From: Onchocerca volvulus
Lineage: Eukaryota; Nematoda; Chromadorea; Rhabditida; Onchocercidae
Direction of reading: 5' to 3'
Assembly: GCA_000499405.2 (NCBI GenBank)
Contig: HG738139.1
Span: 8,890,616-8,954,615, forward strand
Length of the DNA stretch: 64,000 nucleotides
Below are positions 1-12,901 of this stretch, piece by piece. Below the pieces are notes generated by a model. That model searched no databases. It saw only the letters and a list, made by a program, of their open reading frames with translations, and was not told the origin of the DNA. The translations under genes and the position numbers were made by a program. Positions within the stretch are counted from its first letter, which is position 1; every line of letters begins with the position of its first letter.

Positions 1-2219
1 ATTTAATATCTCAATTAATAATATGCTTATCAGTTTCTTCGTTTCAAAATAAATGAATCGACCATATGATAATGGTGGATAATGCTGATAAGGACATACT
101 ATACACGTGTAACATAGAAGAAAGTATGATCAAGAAAAAGGGAACGGAAAGGCTAGATTAAGAATTATAATATGAACTTAGTAGCTCAAATTTAGGAGAA
201 AAATTTAGTCAACGGAAACTTTTATCAATGATGGGAGCTTCTTCATAAAGAACTTTTAACAGTATTTCTAATCTTTGCTTCTCAGAATTCACTAATGATG
301 ATTTACTTTCTATTATGTGATCCTAAACTTGCAGGACGCTTTGAACAGTAAATGATCAATACCAACTTCACATGTGGAAGTTAACTAGTAGCAACTAAGA
401 AATAAAATGAAATAAAAGATCTGATGTTATAAACATGTGTTGAAGGCAAAGTCTTCTATCACTATTACCTGCCTTATCTCGATGAGTTCCAAACATTTGA
501 TAAGAGAAAACAACATATGTAGCACTCAGAGATCAACGATGCATTCAGTAAGAAATGCAGAAGTATGCAGCTGTATAAACACCAAAAGATTGCATTCAGT
601 TATACCTCGGATAAATTTTCTAGAATATAGTACAAAACTAGTAAGGTTGACTGCAAAATCTGGAAAACTAACATTCATTTCAGTAAGATAGAAAAAATTG
701 TGAAAATTTCTGAAAAGAATATTGTTTATCAATGAAAAAAAAAAAACTAGAAAAAACAAATTAATCAACAGAGAGCAACAGAAGAAGAATAAGAAGGTGG
801 AGGCTGGAGCATATTTTACTTTGCAATGATGTTAGCTAATGAAAAATATCTCGCTTATTTATATTTTCTAGTCAACCGATCAGACTAGCCGCCTTGATAT
901 GATCGGCTCACTGGAAAATATAAGTTTCCTCAGCGATTCAATTCATCTCAGAATCAACATTTTCCATAGACTGGATCACATCGCAGTGATTCCATGCAAG
1001 ATGTTCTTAGAACATTGTAACCAATGAAACTATCAAATTTTGCATACTGAATTAAATAAATCTTTCTCAGAAATTGGAACGGTAACATAAGCTCGAAGAG
1101 TTTCTCAACCTCTAAGAAGTTTTTCACTGCTTTAAAAACTATTTTGATTATTGACGAATGACTCGTTACTGGTGCATGCTTGCAATCATTAAGACGCAAA
1201 TGATGATAAATTATCAAAGAACTTGATTTTTTATTACAATATATTGGTTGCTGTTATTTGAAATAGGGAAAAAAAAAACAAATACACTGACTCATTTACC
1301 ACTTCGACGATACTTTATATCGAATAGCAAAATAGCTATGACAGGCCTAAAGGGGCGTAAGTTGTAGTATAGTAGAGGTAAGGAAACTTGTTTCTATTTT
1401 TGAAGTGTTGGTTTATGCTCAAGGAACCCATTAAGCTGAATACTTCTTGAATAGTTTCCTTCAAATAAGTTCGGATGATAAAAGTTGCTATAGCGTAAAA
1501 CAGATTTGACTTTTGACAAAGAGAAATTTTAGCTGTTAAAAAGCTGTGTCATTTATCAATCAAAACAGTGCAATATAACATTTGTTAGTACTAGACATCT
1601 ATTAGTAGATTTCCAAGCAGATTAGAATGAACCGTCGGAGAATTTTTTTTTCTTTTTTTTTCTAAAATATCTAAAGTCCTAACAGGTAATTGACTACTAT
1701 TTTTTATTAAAACTTTTCGAATTCGAAGTAAAACCATAATAATTAAAATTCAGTTTTTACGCAGTTCTCTCAATTTTTAAATAAAGATAATATTTTAGAA
1801 TGAGAAACGATAATCAAACAACCTTCAGCGCGCGCTCTTGAAGATGCCCGAACAATTCAGAATTAAATCGGTAACGATCGCCTTTCTCAACCATTGCTTT
1901 TGGTAGCAAACGACAAATGAGAAGCCTAAAAATTACAAAAAATAAGATCAGACAATAAGAACAGCTTTTTTTACAAATAAATAGAGCAAATGCAAAACTA
2001 TACAATAATACATCACTTAACACAAATCTGCATGCTTTGAAGTAGATGCTTCTGATTTTTTCCCATACATATTTAAGTAAGATAACTCCAAAACTTCTTT
2101 AATTCTAATAAATTAATAAGGAAGGATTTTCGCAATACCACTCAGTCATTCTAACTTAGCATACAGTGTTTCATTCTTATCCATTTATAATTTAGAAAAT
2201 GATTTGACGCAGTCAAAAA

Positions 2220-2220
<1 letters not shown>

Positions 2221-2268
<48 letters not shown>
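2221..2268. repeat. 48-base poly-A run
   Basis: An uninterrupted run of about 48 A residues. It could be the tail of an old retrotransposed sequence or a plain mononucleotide microsatellite. I see no recognisable retroelement next to it and no target-site duplication. Confidence 0.9.
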
Positions 2269-2270
<2 letters not shown>

Positions 2271-4326
2271 ACGAAAGAAAAAATAGAAATAGGAAAGGAG
2301 GGAAATAATTATAAATCTTCCAAAATAGTTCTAACAGAAATCAAATACTATCATATTAAAACATCTTGCTTACAGAAGCAACAAACAAATACATAAAGTT
2401 CACAAATTACTCGAAATGCATAATAAATAAATTTGAAAAGACCCAAATTCTGTAAAAAAGTTGCATACATTAAACAAAATGTCACTTTAGCTAGTGCCAT
2501 TAAAAAAGAAATAAATGAAATTCAGAAGATCTGAGAAATTTAGTGCACTGATGAAAAACAGCATGATAATGATAACCATCTTTATCTTTTTATCATAAAA
2601 AAAATCTTTATTTTCTTTCTCAAGAAGTTTTAAATCGATGTGTAAAATTCTTATCACATATGCTTTAGCCAAAAGAAAATATTACAGAACATAATGGCAA
2701 TAGTGACTTAAGAAGTCAGCAGAACTTTAAATTTCTTCGAACAGAATAGAGGAGCTCACAGGATAAATGATCTAATTATTAATGCAAGAATGACTAAATA
2801 AATCAATACGTGTATCAAATAGATGTATTCATGTAAGTAAGGGGCAATGATTTGAAGAAAATTCTTGATCTTATTTGCTTTCAGAAAAAAGTTTTATGAA
2901 ATACTTCTAATGAAATACAAATATAACAAAAAATCCAAATTTAAACTCAAGTTAAGGTAAGGAATAACTTAGGAGCTCTATTATATATTGATTCTATATA
3001 ACCTAACATTCCGCTGCAGTTGTAATAAATAATAACTCTTAAAGTGTGTATTCTTAAATAAGAGAATGTGTCGTATTTTCCAGATTCTATTCGCTTGCAT
3101 ATTACTATGGTTTGATAAGAATAGTATCAAGATTTATCATATCGATTCACGTTTTAATGTGTTGCATTGTATTTTTTAAAACAAAAATTATGGCAACTGC
3201 CATAGAAAAATTGGAATGAACGTTCAGTGAGTCAAAAAATTATTTTACGCAAACACTATAAAAAAATATGAAAAGAGATATTCAGCAACCAAGTTCGTCC
3301 AAAACGTAATTGTATGACAATGAATACTCTTGCTCCATTCGTAATATCTCCAGAAAAAAAAAAAATGAGAAAAAGTCTACAGAATATAAAACAAGCAATT
3401 AGCATTTGAACATTCCTCTCAATATCGTTTCTGCTTCCCATCCTTAAATCAGATGCGATTCGTAACACAGCATAAAGAAACTTGTAATAAGGATAACACT
3501 TAAAACTATACTAAGCTTCAACAAATTTTGATATCAACCAGTAATATATGCATGAACATCAGTCTTATATATTTTCTATAACTTCTCAACTGTTTATTGA
3601 TATTAATAGTCAAAGCATTTTCTTCACTGCTCAGAATACCTTCTCTCATTATCTCTTACAAGAGTGAAAAAGAACAATCTTTACAATGATAAAATCCACC
3701 TATTTTGTGGAGCTAAAGTTCTTTCTTGATAAGATACTTTTTTGGACTGCATTGAAATCCGGAGAATCGTCCATACAAATAAACAATTCCTCGGATTCTA
3801 ATTACTTTCATTAAATTTCATGTGATGCCAAGAAACGTGACAACAGACACTACTTCTTTAGAAATAATTCCTGTTATTATTATTCTTACGTTAGACTTTA
3901 AATAAAATATTTCATTTAAATATTAGCCAAGATATATAATGACTTATCACTTCGAATTTCCCACAAAACTTGAATTAAGTTTGAAATTTTAATATTTAAC
4001 CAACAAAAGTTGAAAAATAGTGAATGTTAAAATATAGATTAGCGAAAAAAAAAAAAAGAAAAATCGTATTTCATGTTAATATTACAGAGCAGAGCAGAAT
4101 ACGAAGTGCTCAAAATTTTGAAAACAGTACTCGAGAAATGAAATTCATGGCAAAAATAAAATCTCGCATCTAGAACAATGACCAAATTCTCTAATTTAAA
4201 AAATAAATCCATTTCAAAAATTTCTCATGATTCAAACTTTCAAAAATCTAACTTCTATGCAGCACATTATTTTAAACTTCAAAGTAAACTTATTACCCAT
4301 ATGCAACTAATCAAGATAACGTACAG

Positions 4327-4446
4327 AAAAATAGCAATATTAGCTTCAGAGCCCAGTTCTCATCCAATGAATGGACCAGGTCCTAAGGCGCAGATTTTCA
4401 ACGCTTCATTGAACCTTTCCCTGGCTATCGCACCAAATTTATCAAA
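4327..4446 (-). pseudogene. Short coding-like fossil with one in-frame stop
   Basis: On the minus strand a block of about 40 codons reads as a balanced, protein-like sequence. It includes FDKFGAIARERFNEALKIC, then ALGPGPFIG, then an in-frame TGA, then ELGSEANIAIF. It is more GC-rich than its surroundings and lacks the Phe/Lys/Asn bias of random open frames nearby. I cannot name the family. It could be a decayed gene fragment, including one from an organelle or endosymbiont, or chance. No flanking exons were found. Confidence 0.25.
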
Positions 4447-4843
4447 GAGAAATAGTCACTTCATTTAATCATCTAAGATACATTTTCATTGATAAATTTC
4501 AACTTACTTTCAAAATAAATTCATATCAATAAATGAAAAAATTTCAGCGAATGGAAAACAAAAACCTGTAAAATCACTTATATAAATCACTGGCTGAATA
4601 CAAAAAAATAACGATCACCGAACAATAAACAACTTATGAAGATTAATTAATATTTCCGGGTGAGATTAATTATAATTCCAAAAAGCTGTCGAACAGATTC
4701 AGTTTAAAATAAACAAAAAAAGAATTCATGTTCAATGGATTCAGACAATAAAAACACAGCCGGCTATAAATAACGTACGAAAAATTGGAAAACTAAATTA
4801 TTTAGTATCTTTTCCGAAAATATTATAAAAAATATATTTATTA

Positions 4844-7159
4844 TTACTGATCACTTCTACCACGCGATTTAAATAAGCGGTTATTGTTGAGACCTAATTT
4901 AATCCAGCTTTTAGAACTTATTTTCTTCATATATCGCACATCCTTCGCCCGCTGCACTGCCACTGTTCCTGAAAATTCAACACTTCCGGTTAAAAAAGAT
5001 TTCGCAATGTTTTCCCGAAAAACTACGCTTTAGAATTTATTTCAGAAACAAACCAGATGTTCCCTTCCAACCCAACTCTTTGTACTGCCCAATCACTGCT
5101 CTCTTAAGAATTTCTTTTCTTTGACGATCACTTCTAATTTCATATCCCACCGGCTTTAAATGTTGTCTATAATAACGTAGCAACGAACGATGCCCAATTT
5201 TCGCGCCTAAAAAGTTTGAAATAAGAAAAATAACAAATGAGAATTTCATAATTTCCCAAAAACTCTTTTACATTAAAAAAAAATTTTTACCAACCTGATG
5301 GCAAAGTAAGTGTATACCCACTATCCGTTAATACAATAGGACAAGAATTATCAATGTCTTCTCCTTCTGGATACATGGAACTGGAACAATTAACAAATTG
5401 TCAAATGTTTTGCAAAGAAAGATAATCAAAACAATCATTATATTAACATCAAATTTTAAAAAGTTACCTATAATCATAAAAGTCTTCAAACTCGATCATT
5501 TCGTTCATACTGCTGGCAACACGGCAATGTCCCTTATCACGCATATGTTTCTGGCATGCATCTAATGAAGAGAATCTTTTCCGTTCATTACATACCAAAC
5601 ACATATTACCACTACCAATTTTCAAACCTCAAACATTTCCTTGCAGAAAGTGGAAAGCATAAAAGAAAAATTCGGAGAAATACAAACAAATGTAATGTTG
5701 TACAACACAGAAATGTATGTGCAAGTATCTATCATAGTCTTTATATACAAGTATTATCATATTTATCATCTAATTAGAATGACATTAAATATGATTACCT
5801 AAATAATACAGCATACCGCTAACATCTGTGCAGAACTCGGCATCTGGGAGGAAAAATCCATGCAATTTACTCATATGCATCAAATTTGTTTCCACATTGT
5901 TCGAACCAAAATTACAAAATAAACAAACTGTTTCCGGAATAACCTGCAAAGAAACAATCATTTCATTTTTCTCATTACAAATCTACGTGATCGATAACTG
6001 CATGTTATGCAAAATGAGATAAATCACCTTAGATTCATCGAAATCTTCTTCATCACTACCATGATCAGTCATCCAACCATCACTATCATCATCACAATCA
6101 ATCTCTTGTATGTCTTCCTTATCGAAATAATTATAATGGAAGTCATTTATCTGTTTTTCTGTGACTGGTGCTCTATTTGTTCCCATCTAGAAATCACAAT
6201 TAATTTCAATTTCTTAGGTTTGAATTTATGAATGCTTTTATGAAAAACAATCACATAAAAAATGAAATGCTTTTAAACATATCTCATAAGATTTTTCCAG
6301 AATCAATGTATATACCTTGGCGTTTCCTTTTAACGAACGTGTTTCACTTTCTTTGTGTTTCCTAGAACTCAAGTGATTATCATATGCGTTTGTTGATTGA
6401 AATTGTTTGCTACAACATTTACAAATAATCATTTCTGCATTTTTTTCGACAGTTGTCTGAAAATTAATGCAATAAACGAGTGGAATATATGTAGAAAATT
6501 AACAATAAACTGAATTAAGACTGAAGAATTAAGATCTTAATTCAGAAATAATGATAATAAACACAAACGGCTATCGTACAAAAGTATACTTCTTATATAC
6601 GACAAAAAAAAAAAAAAACCTGAAAAGTTAGAAAAGTTATTATTCTTAAATATTATTCGTAAAAAACTATGGAAATTAAAACTAATGAGTGAATTTTAAT
6701 TACTAAGTAAATACCCAACACAGAACACTCGAACCAACTGTACAAATCTTTTTCTTTTAATGGATAATTTTCATTGGTTTCAATATAATGAAGTCTTATG
6801 TAATCAGTTTCAGAAAATAATCAAAATCGCTCAAATTTATTTTACTTGCAGGATTTCACTCGTTCTAAGTTACTATTTTTAACTAGCCGAAAAACATCAA
6901 TGCCTCACGCCAGCACAATTTTAAGTTATTTAACTTGCAATTTGAAATATGAAAGAGTGCAGACATGTATTAATATGAACTGTTGCTGACTGTTAACGGT
7001 ATCGATAAATATAAACGGTTACTATCAGTAAATTTGCCACTAGATAAAACAACTGACCTCTTTTTTGTAAGCAATAACTTTTTGCCTAAATTGTTCTTCG
7101 GTTACAGTAGGAAAACCAGTAATCTGCAAAAAAGCTCTATGAAATACCAACTATCGATA

Positions 7160-7192
<33 letters not shown>

Positions 7193-7455
7193 CGATATTG
7201 CAAGCAATTTATATGTAATTGACACAAGTAAGAATTAAATACTTCAGAATGCAGCAATTTAGAGCTTCATAATTTCCATAACTTTATTTCATTATTGAAG
7301 GAGCTTTGTCAGGAATAGAAGAAAAAGAAGCTTAAATTAACTTTTCGTTTGAGATTGTATCGATGCCAATCTGCTTTATAGTGTTCTCGTTGTTGATTAC
7401 TATTTCCGAACACAACTTGACAACATAAGCAAGTAAGACCATTCGATGCATCCAT
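4844..7455 (-). CDS. ZNF622: ZNF622/Rei1-like zinc finger protein, 60S ribosome biogenesis factor
   Basis: Nine exons (minus strand, 5' to 3'): 7455-7342, 7123-7058, 6456-6316, 6186-6028, 5943-5799, 5627-5468, 5380-5295, 5206-5054, 4968-4844. All phases match and give 382 aa, near the family length. The N-terminus has the diagnostic C2H2-like finger ending DWHRYNLKRK (residues 29-38). A second finger (C72, C75, H88, H94) contains NAYDNHLSSRKH. An acidic linker (about 129-159) precedes a third finger (C167, C170, H183, H188) and a fourth with CLVCNERKRF and HMRDKGH. The C-terminal block has LPSGAKIGHRSLLRYYRQ and the basic tail typical of Rei1/ZNF622. In yeast and human this cytoplasmic protein helps remove export and anti-association factors from pre-60S subunits; here that role is inferred by homology. 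The first intron has a weak GTTAAT donor. Confidence 0.93.
7152..7197. repeat. AT-repeat inverted repeat in ZNF622 intron 1
   Basis: A run of alternating A and T, broken by one C near 7178, is bounded by TATCGATA on both sides. The whole 46 bases form an almost perfect palindrome that could extrude a cruciform. It lies in the first intron of the ZNF622-like gene, about 30 bases upstream of exon 2 on the minus strand. Confidence 0.85.
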
Positions 7456-8416
7456 GATCAGGAACTGCAGCAAGCACTGAAATTAGCGACCAACAACAAG
7501 TGCTTGAAAGAGCTTTATCCTAAAATGCAATGCGAGCCAAATAATGATCTGAAAATGACTTCTTGAAAGAATTAAGTTAAGAAAATTGAAATTTTCTTCC
7601 CTCAATTACACAGCGCAAATCCATTCACTAAAATTGTCATCCTCTTTTATTCGAAAAATGATCAAATTACATTAAATTCCCGGTGAAATTAGTAGCAATT
7701 AACTACTTTCATGAAAGACTGCAGTTTAAAGTAAGATCGATCTTACTGAATGATTCAAATGCTCATGACTTCTCGATATACAGATAATAGGTCATATGCA
7801 GAAGAGTTCATCACGACGAGATGATACGGATAAAATATTTATACTGTAGTGTGCACAAATATATGAAGGTTTGTATACGCTTCATGTAGCTAGTCAATTG
7901 ACTAGATGAAAATTCATGTGATTATAAGCATCCTTTTGTTATTTGCCCTTGCTGCTGGTCAATCAATCTATCTCTTAATCACTGACCACAAAAATTAACA
8001 AAATGCTCGGTGGGTGTGTTGATGAGAGTGTCAGACGTGCAAAAGGATATTGCAACAATAACGATATCGTAAAGAATGCCAGTTGGTGACAGTGTCGCCG
8101 TCAACAAAACAATTTGAAAATAACACAGATAAGAGGAATGGCTAACTGTGCAAGAACTTACTTTCGGACACCATCAAAAAATTTTAGCGAATCATATCCA
8201 AACCAATGAAGTTTTTATACTGCTAGCACGATGTCTTTCTGAGTTATTGAGCAATCTGTTACAACTTTATTCCTGTGGCGCGGTTTTTCAATATTTGAAA
8301 TTTATTGAAATCTTGGCTTATCGTACAGGCAAGTTATAATCGTTAAAGATTAAGGAGTGCATTCTTTGCATTTCACGCAGTTGAAATATGAAATTTCAGG
8401 ATTGGCTATTGCGGTA
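7456..8416. promoter_or_regulatory. Divergent promoter region of ZNF622-like gene and exo-1
   Basis: The two start codons face away from each other across 961 bases, so this interval must contain both promoters and 5' ends. On the minus strand, AATTTCAG ends at 7477 and CTGCAG ends at 7465; either could be a splice or trans-splice acceptor just upstream of the ATG. On the plus strand, AATTTCAG ends at 8399. I see no clear TATA box or named factor site. Confidence 0.6.
8392..8416 (+). promoter_or_regulatory. Probable trans-splice acceptor of exo-1
   Basis: AATTTCAG ends at 8399, 17 bases before the exo-1 ATG, and no upstream exon is visible. In nematodes this arrangement usually marks where a spliced leader is joined. 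An in-frame ATG at 8357 lies upstream of the acceptor and would be removed, so the start at 8417 is preferred. Confidence 0.6.
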
Positions 8417-11400
8417 ATGGGTATACACAATCTGTTGCCCTTCGTGAAGAATGCATGTCGTCAGGTAGATTTTTTTAATAGAATTTCGTATTATTTTTTA
8501 TTTTTGCAAGACCAGTATAATAACGTCAACATTTTCTTTGTCTCTTCATTTGCTTATTCTTCAAAATCAGACAAAGGTAAAATTATAATATATTGTCAAT
8601 GACCATGGATTGTTTTTGTTTTATTTATATTTCATTTCAGTTATAGCTTCAATGTTTTCATTTTATGCGTGCAACACAACATTCTATGCCTATTATGTAT
8701 AGTAAATAAATATTATGAAAAAAATTTAGAATTGTTCTTTTTTAGGGAAATATCAGTGAATTTGCACACCAGTCAATTGCTGTAGATGTTAGTTGTCTGT
8801 TACATCGAGGATTAATAGGCTGCGCCGACAAAGTTGCTCAAGGATGTGAAACTGATTTGTTAGTTTCTTTTATCCGGAACTCTTATATCACCTCAGTTTT
8901 TTCCTAACCATCTAAAAATTTAATTGTTCGATTTGCATATCTTTTTATGGGCTAAATAAGTGATTTTTTTGGTCACTAGAATTCGCGAAATCTATATCAG
9001 TCCTTTTACAGAAACATATCATTCCTGATTCTTCCAATTTTCTGCTCCGGGAACATATTACTTTAGTTTTATACTGAACACTTTCACTTATTTTATTTTA
9101 GATAGCCACTGTTTTACTGCCGAGAAAGATTGTTGTGAGAAAGATGCCAGTGGAGAGAGAAAGATGGCTGATGTTTCCCACTTGTTTACTACTACACTAT
9201 TTGATTAGAATGTTTTTCTTCTTTCTTCCGAATTCAAATGTCACGGTTTTTTAGTTATATACGTTACGTATTGAAATACGTAAGGGCTTTACTCGCAATT
9301 GATTGTCATGTTATCCTTGTTTTCGATGGACAAATGCTGCCTGCTAAAAAAGTTTGTCTTAATTTTATTATGAACGCATAGCTAAATTATTGGAACAAGT
9401 TTGTTATTTTTCTAGATTGATGATTGCAGGAAACTAATAGTTCACGACGCGAAAAGCGTGATTTTCATAAGCAAAGAGGTCATTTATTAATGAGCGAAGG
9501 CAGAGCTAGTGAAGCTTACGACTGTTTCAAACGCAGTGCTTCACTGACACCCAAAGTAATTGAAAGTGCTATTCAGGTAAGAATGATTCTCTGAATTCAG
9601 AAAAGTTATATTCATCACAGAAGAGTGAAATAAACAAATGAGGCATAATAAATGTTGAAAATTCAATAAATATGTCAAAAGAATTTAAAAATTAATTATA
9701 ACTTTCACTTTTGAATTAAAATCGAATTATTAAGTTCTAAAATTTTCAGTGACTTTCTTTTTTCTTCTGAATAACATAATAATTAATCTCAATAAGCAAC
9801 GTCCATTAATCTTGCTTAAACTGTTTTTGGGATAATATGCGAAAAATATGATTGGACACCTCTTTTTTTTGCTATATATGTTCAATGATCATTTAATATT
9901 CACTCATTAAAGGCATTTCGACATTTGAATATGGTTGATGTTATCGTAGCTCCTTATGAATCGGATGCGCAGCTGACTTTTCTAACTAAAGCAAAAATGG
10001 CACAAGCAGTAGTTACTGAGGATTCTGATCTCATTGCTTTCGGTTGCGAAAAAGTTGTTATCTTTTTCATCTATCATTTGCTAAAAGTAGCAGTTTGGTA
10101 CTGATTTTAGTTTTGAATCAGTCAAATCGTGAATAAAAATAAACTCTAAATTTAAATTTACAGATAATTTTCAAAATGGACCCTACTGGATCTTGTGTTA
10201 TTTTTGAACAAAACCTATTGCCAAAATGCCTATGTAAAGCTCTTGCAGAAAATTTTGATTTTGATAAATTTCGAAGAATTTGCATCCTTTCAGGATGTGA
10301 CTATTTACAGGTAAGATTCGTCAATTTTTGCCAATTAATTTAGAGGATAATAATTTAAAATAGTCTTGCAACTACGATATTAAACAAAAAAGAAAAAGAT
10401 CTCTATATAGTTGTACTTAACACATATTTCATAATATGTACAATAAGAAAGAAACCAATTTCTGTTGGGGCGAAATCTTTTGCAAAATGAAGTCCAGGAA
10501 AACAGGATCTGGAAAAAAAATACGAAATAACGAATTTTTTTGCAAAGTCTTTATGATGTCTGAGAAATGCCCATGATTTGATAAATTTTTATTTAATTTA
10601 TGAATTAATGAATCGATTGAAGCTATTAAACATATTCAGTTTTAGGCAGGTCTTCCTGGAGTTGGTCTAAACAAAGCCGCAGCTTTTTTTTCAAAAACCA
10701 GTGGTAGGAATTTGTATCAGGTAAGTGAAAATACCCACAAATATTTATTTTTGAAATGTTTTTATTCTTTTCAAGCATCTCTTTTAGGTATTACCTCGAC
10801 TTCCACGATATCTCAATAAGAATTCATTGAAAGTGACCAAACAGTTTATCGAAGATTTTATTCGTGCCGAAAATACATTTCTTCATCAAATTATTTTCGA
10901 TCCGATTGAAAAACGGCAGCGCCCATTAAACGAATATCCTTTGAGTCAGCAAAGCAGTGAGAATGATAATGAAGTAAGTAAAATATAAGGTTTTTGATTA
11001 AATTTAATTTTAAATTACTAAAAATTTAATTTGATATTTATAGTTTCATTCGAGTAGCCAAGGAAGCAATGATCATTTTTCTTATGCGGGAAATATTCAG
11101 CCACCAGAAATTGCTATGAGGTTTGCTTTCTTGAAAACTTAATTTTATCATATTATTCCAATTTACTCTCTGAGAAGTGACAATTTCAGTTTTGCTTTGG
11201 GAAATATTCCGGGTAGTTCTCAAACTGAACAAATTACTTTACCTGAAAATGTGCCTAATTGGTCAATTTGGAGCTCTAACTACAAAAGTGCAGAAATGCG
11301 ACAGAAAGAAAAATGTGACGAAGAAATCAGAAAAAAATCATCTTATGGTGTATTCATGGTAACTGTTGCTGCATATTGTCAAGTTTCAAATTTTTTTCTG

Positions 11401-12901
11401 ATAATTAATGGTGGTAAAAAAAATAGAAGAGAGATGTGTAAGAAAGAATTCTAAAGAAGAAGAAAAATGGATAATTTTTAGAAGAATATTCTAAGTATTT
11501 TGAATTATGATCTTCTTGCTCTCAGTATTTCGTTTAGCTGACACTTCCTGAGAAATCCACGGAAAAAATGTTTGGACATAGTAGTGAATCTTCTCGACCG
11601 CCACTTTTACGTATTTCGAATTGCTTATCGACAATGGATTCTAAAATATTGGCAAAAAGTTTAACCAATGATGACGATGATTTTGTTTCGTCGGAAAAGA
11701 CAAAGGATTTGCATGAAGTTCGGCATAATTTATGGAATTTCGAGTTCTGTATTTAAACAGACTTTTTAGCTTTTTTTTTTAAAGATTAATACAAAGAGAT
11801 TTCTGTTATGTAAATGCGTTTTATTATAGAAACCATTAACGAAAACTTCAAAAATCAATCAAATTTTTACAAAAATCGGCCGCGAAAGGACATCTGTCCA
11901 TTCTATTGGTGTCACAAGAACTGGGAACGGCGCCCGTCGAAATTGGAATTGTGATCGTCTGCTAAAAGAATTTATTACTACAACAGACATATCACAAAAA
12001 AATGTTACGAAGTCTGATCAATGTATAATTTCAAATTTATTTTTTCTGATGAAATTTATAAAGTATTAGGGTAACTATTTTATTTGCAAGGTTTACATCT
12101 ATTTCCAATTTATAAAACCATAAGGATTAGATTTTATTCGTAATACTATGTTACTTTAAATTTCAAATATAATTTCTTATATTTTGTAGGAGCTTGTGAA
12201 AGCCACCATTATTTACAGTGGTTAATTATAGTTTCGGTAGAAGTACCTGTTAAAAAGTCACGTAAGGCTGCTGAAGATGATTGTATTAACCAAGATAACT
12301 ATACCGGTGAAGATATCATACCCGTCACATCATCAATGGAAAACCCATCTAAAATTTCGAGGAACAACATATTTTTTAGCAAATATTTTTTGAACAAAAG
12401 ATCGAAAACTAGGTTTGTGATTTAGTATTATTTCATGTCAGTTAAAAATGAAATTATTCATTTATGTCAGAGGAACTAAAGTATCTGAAGTTTGCAATGA
12501 AATAGTTTATGAAATATTCAAAAATATGAATTTTAATTTCTGACTTGAAATAATTTATTTTAATCAAAATTTTAGCGGTCTTTCACGACGCTCAGCTTCT
12601 TCTTGTATTGTGCCCAGCGTTTCCCAAGCAGAATTATCCCAGGTAATCTTTGTATTAATTAGTTCCATGAGAGAATTTGTTTAAAGATTGGATTTTCCAT
12701 TTCAAAATTGTGTTTTATTATATCTTAACAAAGCAAACTATGTTGCGATAAATCATACTGGCAATGGTCTCTTCTTCCTTACAGACTGATAGTGATGGAT
12801 CTCAAGATATTCAGGAAAAAGCGAATTCTGATATGTCAAATGAACTCAGATATGTAGCAGAATCTCAACCATCTGAAACCCATTTGTCAAAATCTGAATG
12901 A
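8417..12901 (+). CDS. exo-1: Exonuclease 1 (Rad2/XPG family 5'-3' exonuclease)
   Basis: Fifteen exons: 8417-8464, 8746-8858, 9255-9351, 9430-9576, 9913-10053, 10164-10310, 10646-10720, 10788-10973, 11044-11120, 11190-11358, 11538-11717, 11830-12022, 12232-12412, 12576-12642, 12785-12901. Joined they give 645 aa with all phases consistent. The start is fixed by the conserved Met-Gly-Ile; Gly2 is part of the Rad2 active-site fold. Metal-binding acids are present: D30, D78, E151, D153, D172, D174 and D228 in SGCDYL. The substrate-gripping K85 and R92 are also present. The XPG N and I blocks are followed by a helix-hairpin-helix ([10 protein letters not shown]) and the EXO1-type [18 protein letters not shown]. 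The Ser-rich tail (from about residue 320) is weakly conserved. EXO1 excises DNA in mismatch repair and resects double-strand breaks; activity is inferred. The exon 5 and exon 11 donors (GTTGTT, GTTCGG) are weak, so those ends are less certain. Confidence 0.95.

Larger units (their letters stand above)
1..4843. other. Intergenic, no gene recognised
   Basis: I find no convincing gene on either strand. Open frames here are short, rich in Phe, Lys, Ile and Asn, and lack paired splice signals, as expected by chance in AT-rich DNA. The region holds a long A run at 2221-2268 and one short coding-like block at 4327-4446, listed separately. The right end is the 3' flank of the minus-strand ZNF622-like gene, where an AATAAA-like signal follows the stop codon. 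Confidence 0.6.

Noticed and set aside
4178..4468. 96-codon plus-strand frame
   Set aside because: Its only protein-like part is the antisense shadow of the minus-strand fossil at 4327-4446.
8357..8416. Upstream in-frame ATG extending exo-1 by 20 codons
   Set aside because: A good acceptor (AATTTCAG) lies between it and the 8417 ATG, and Rad2-family enzymes need Met-Gly at the N-terminus.
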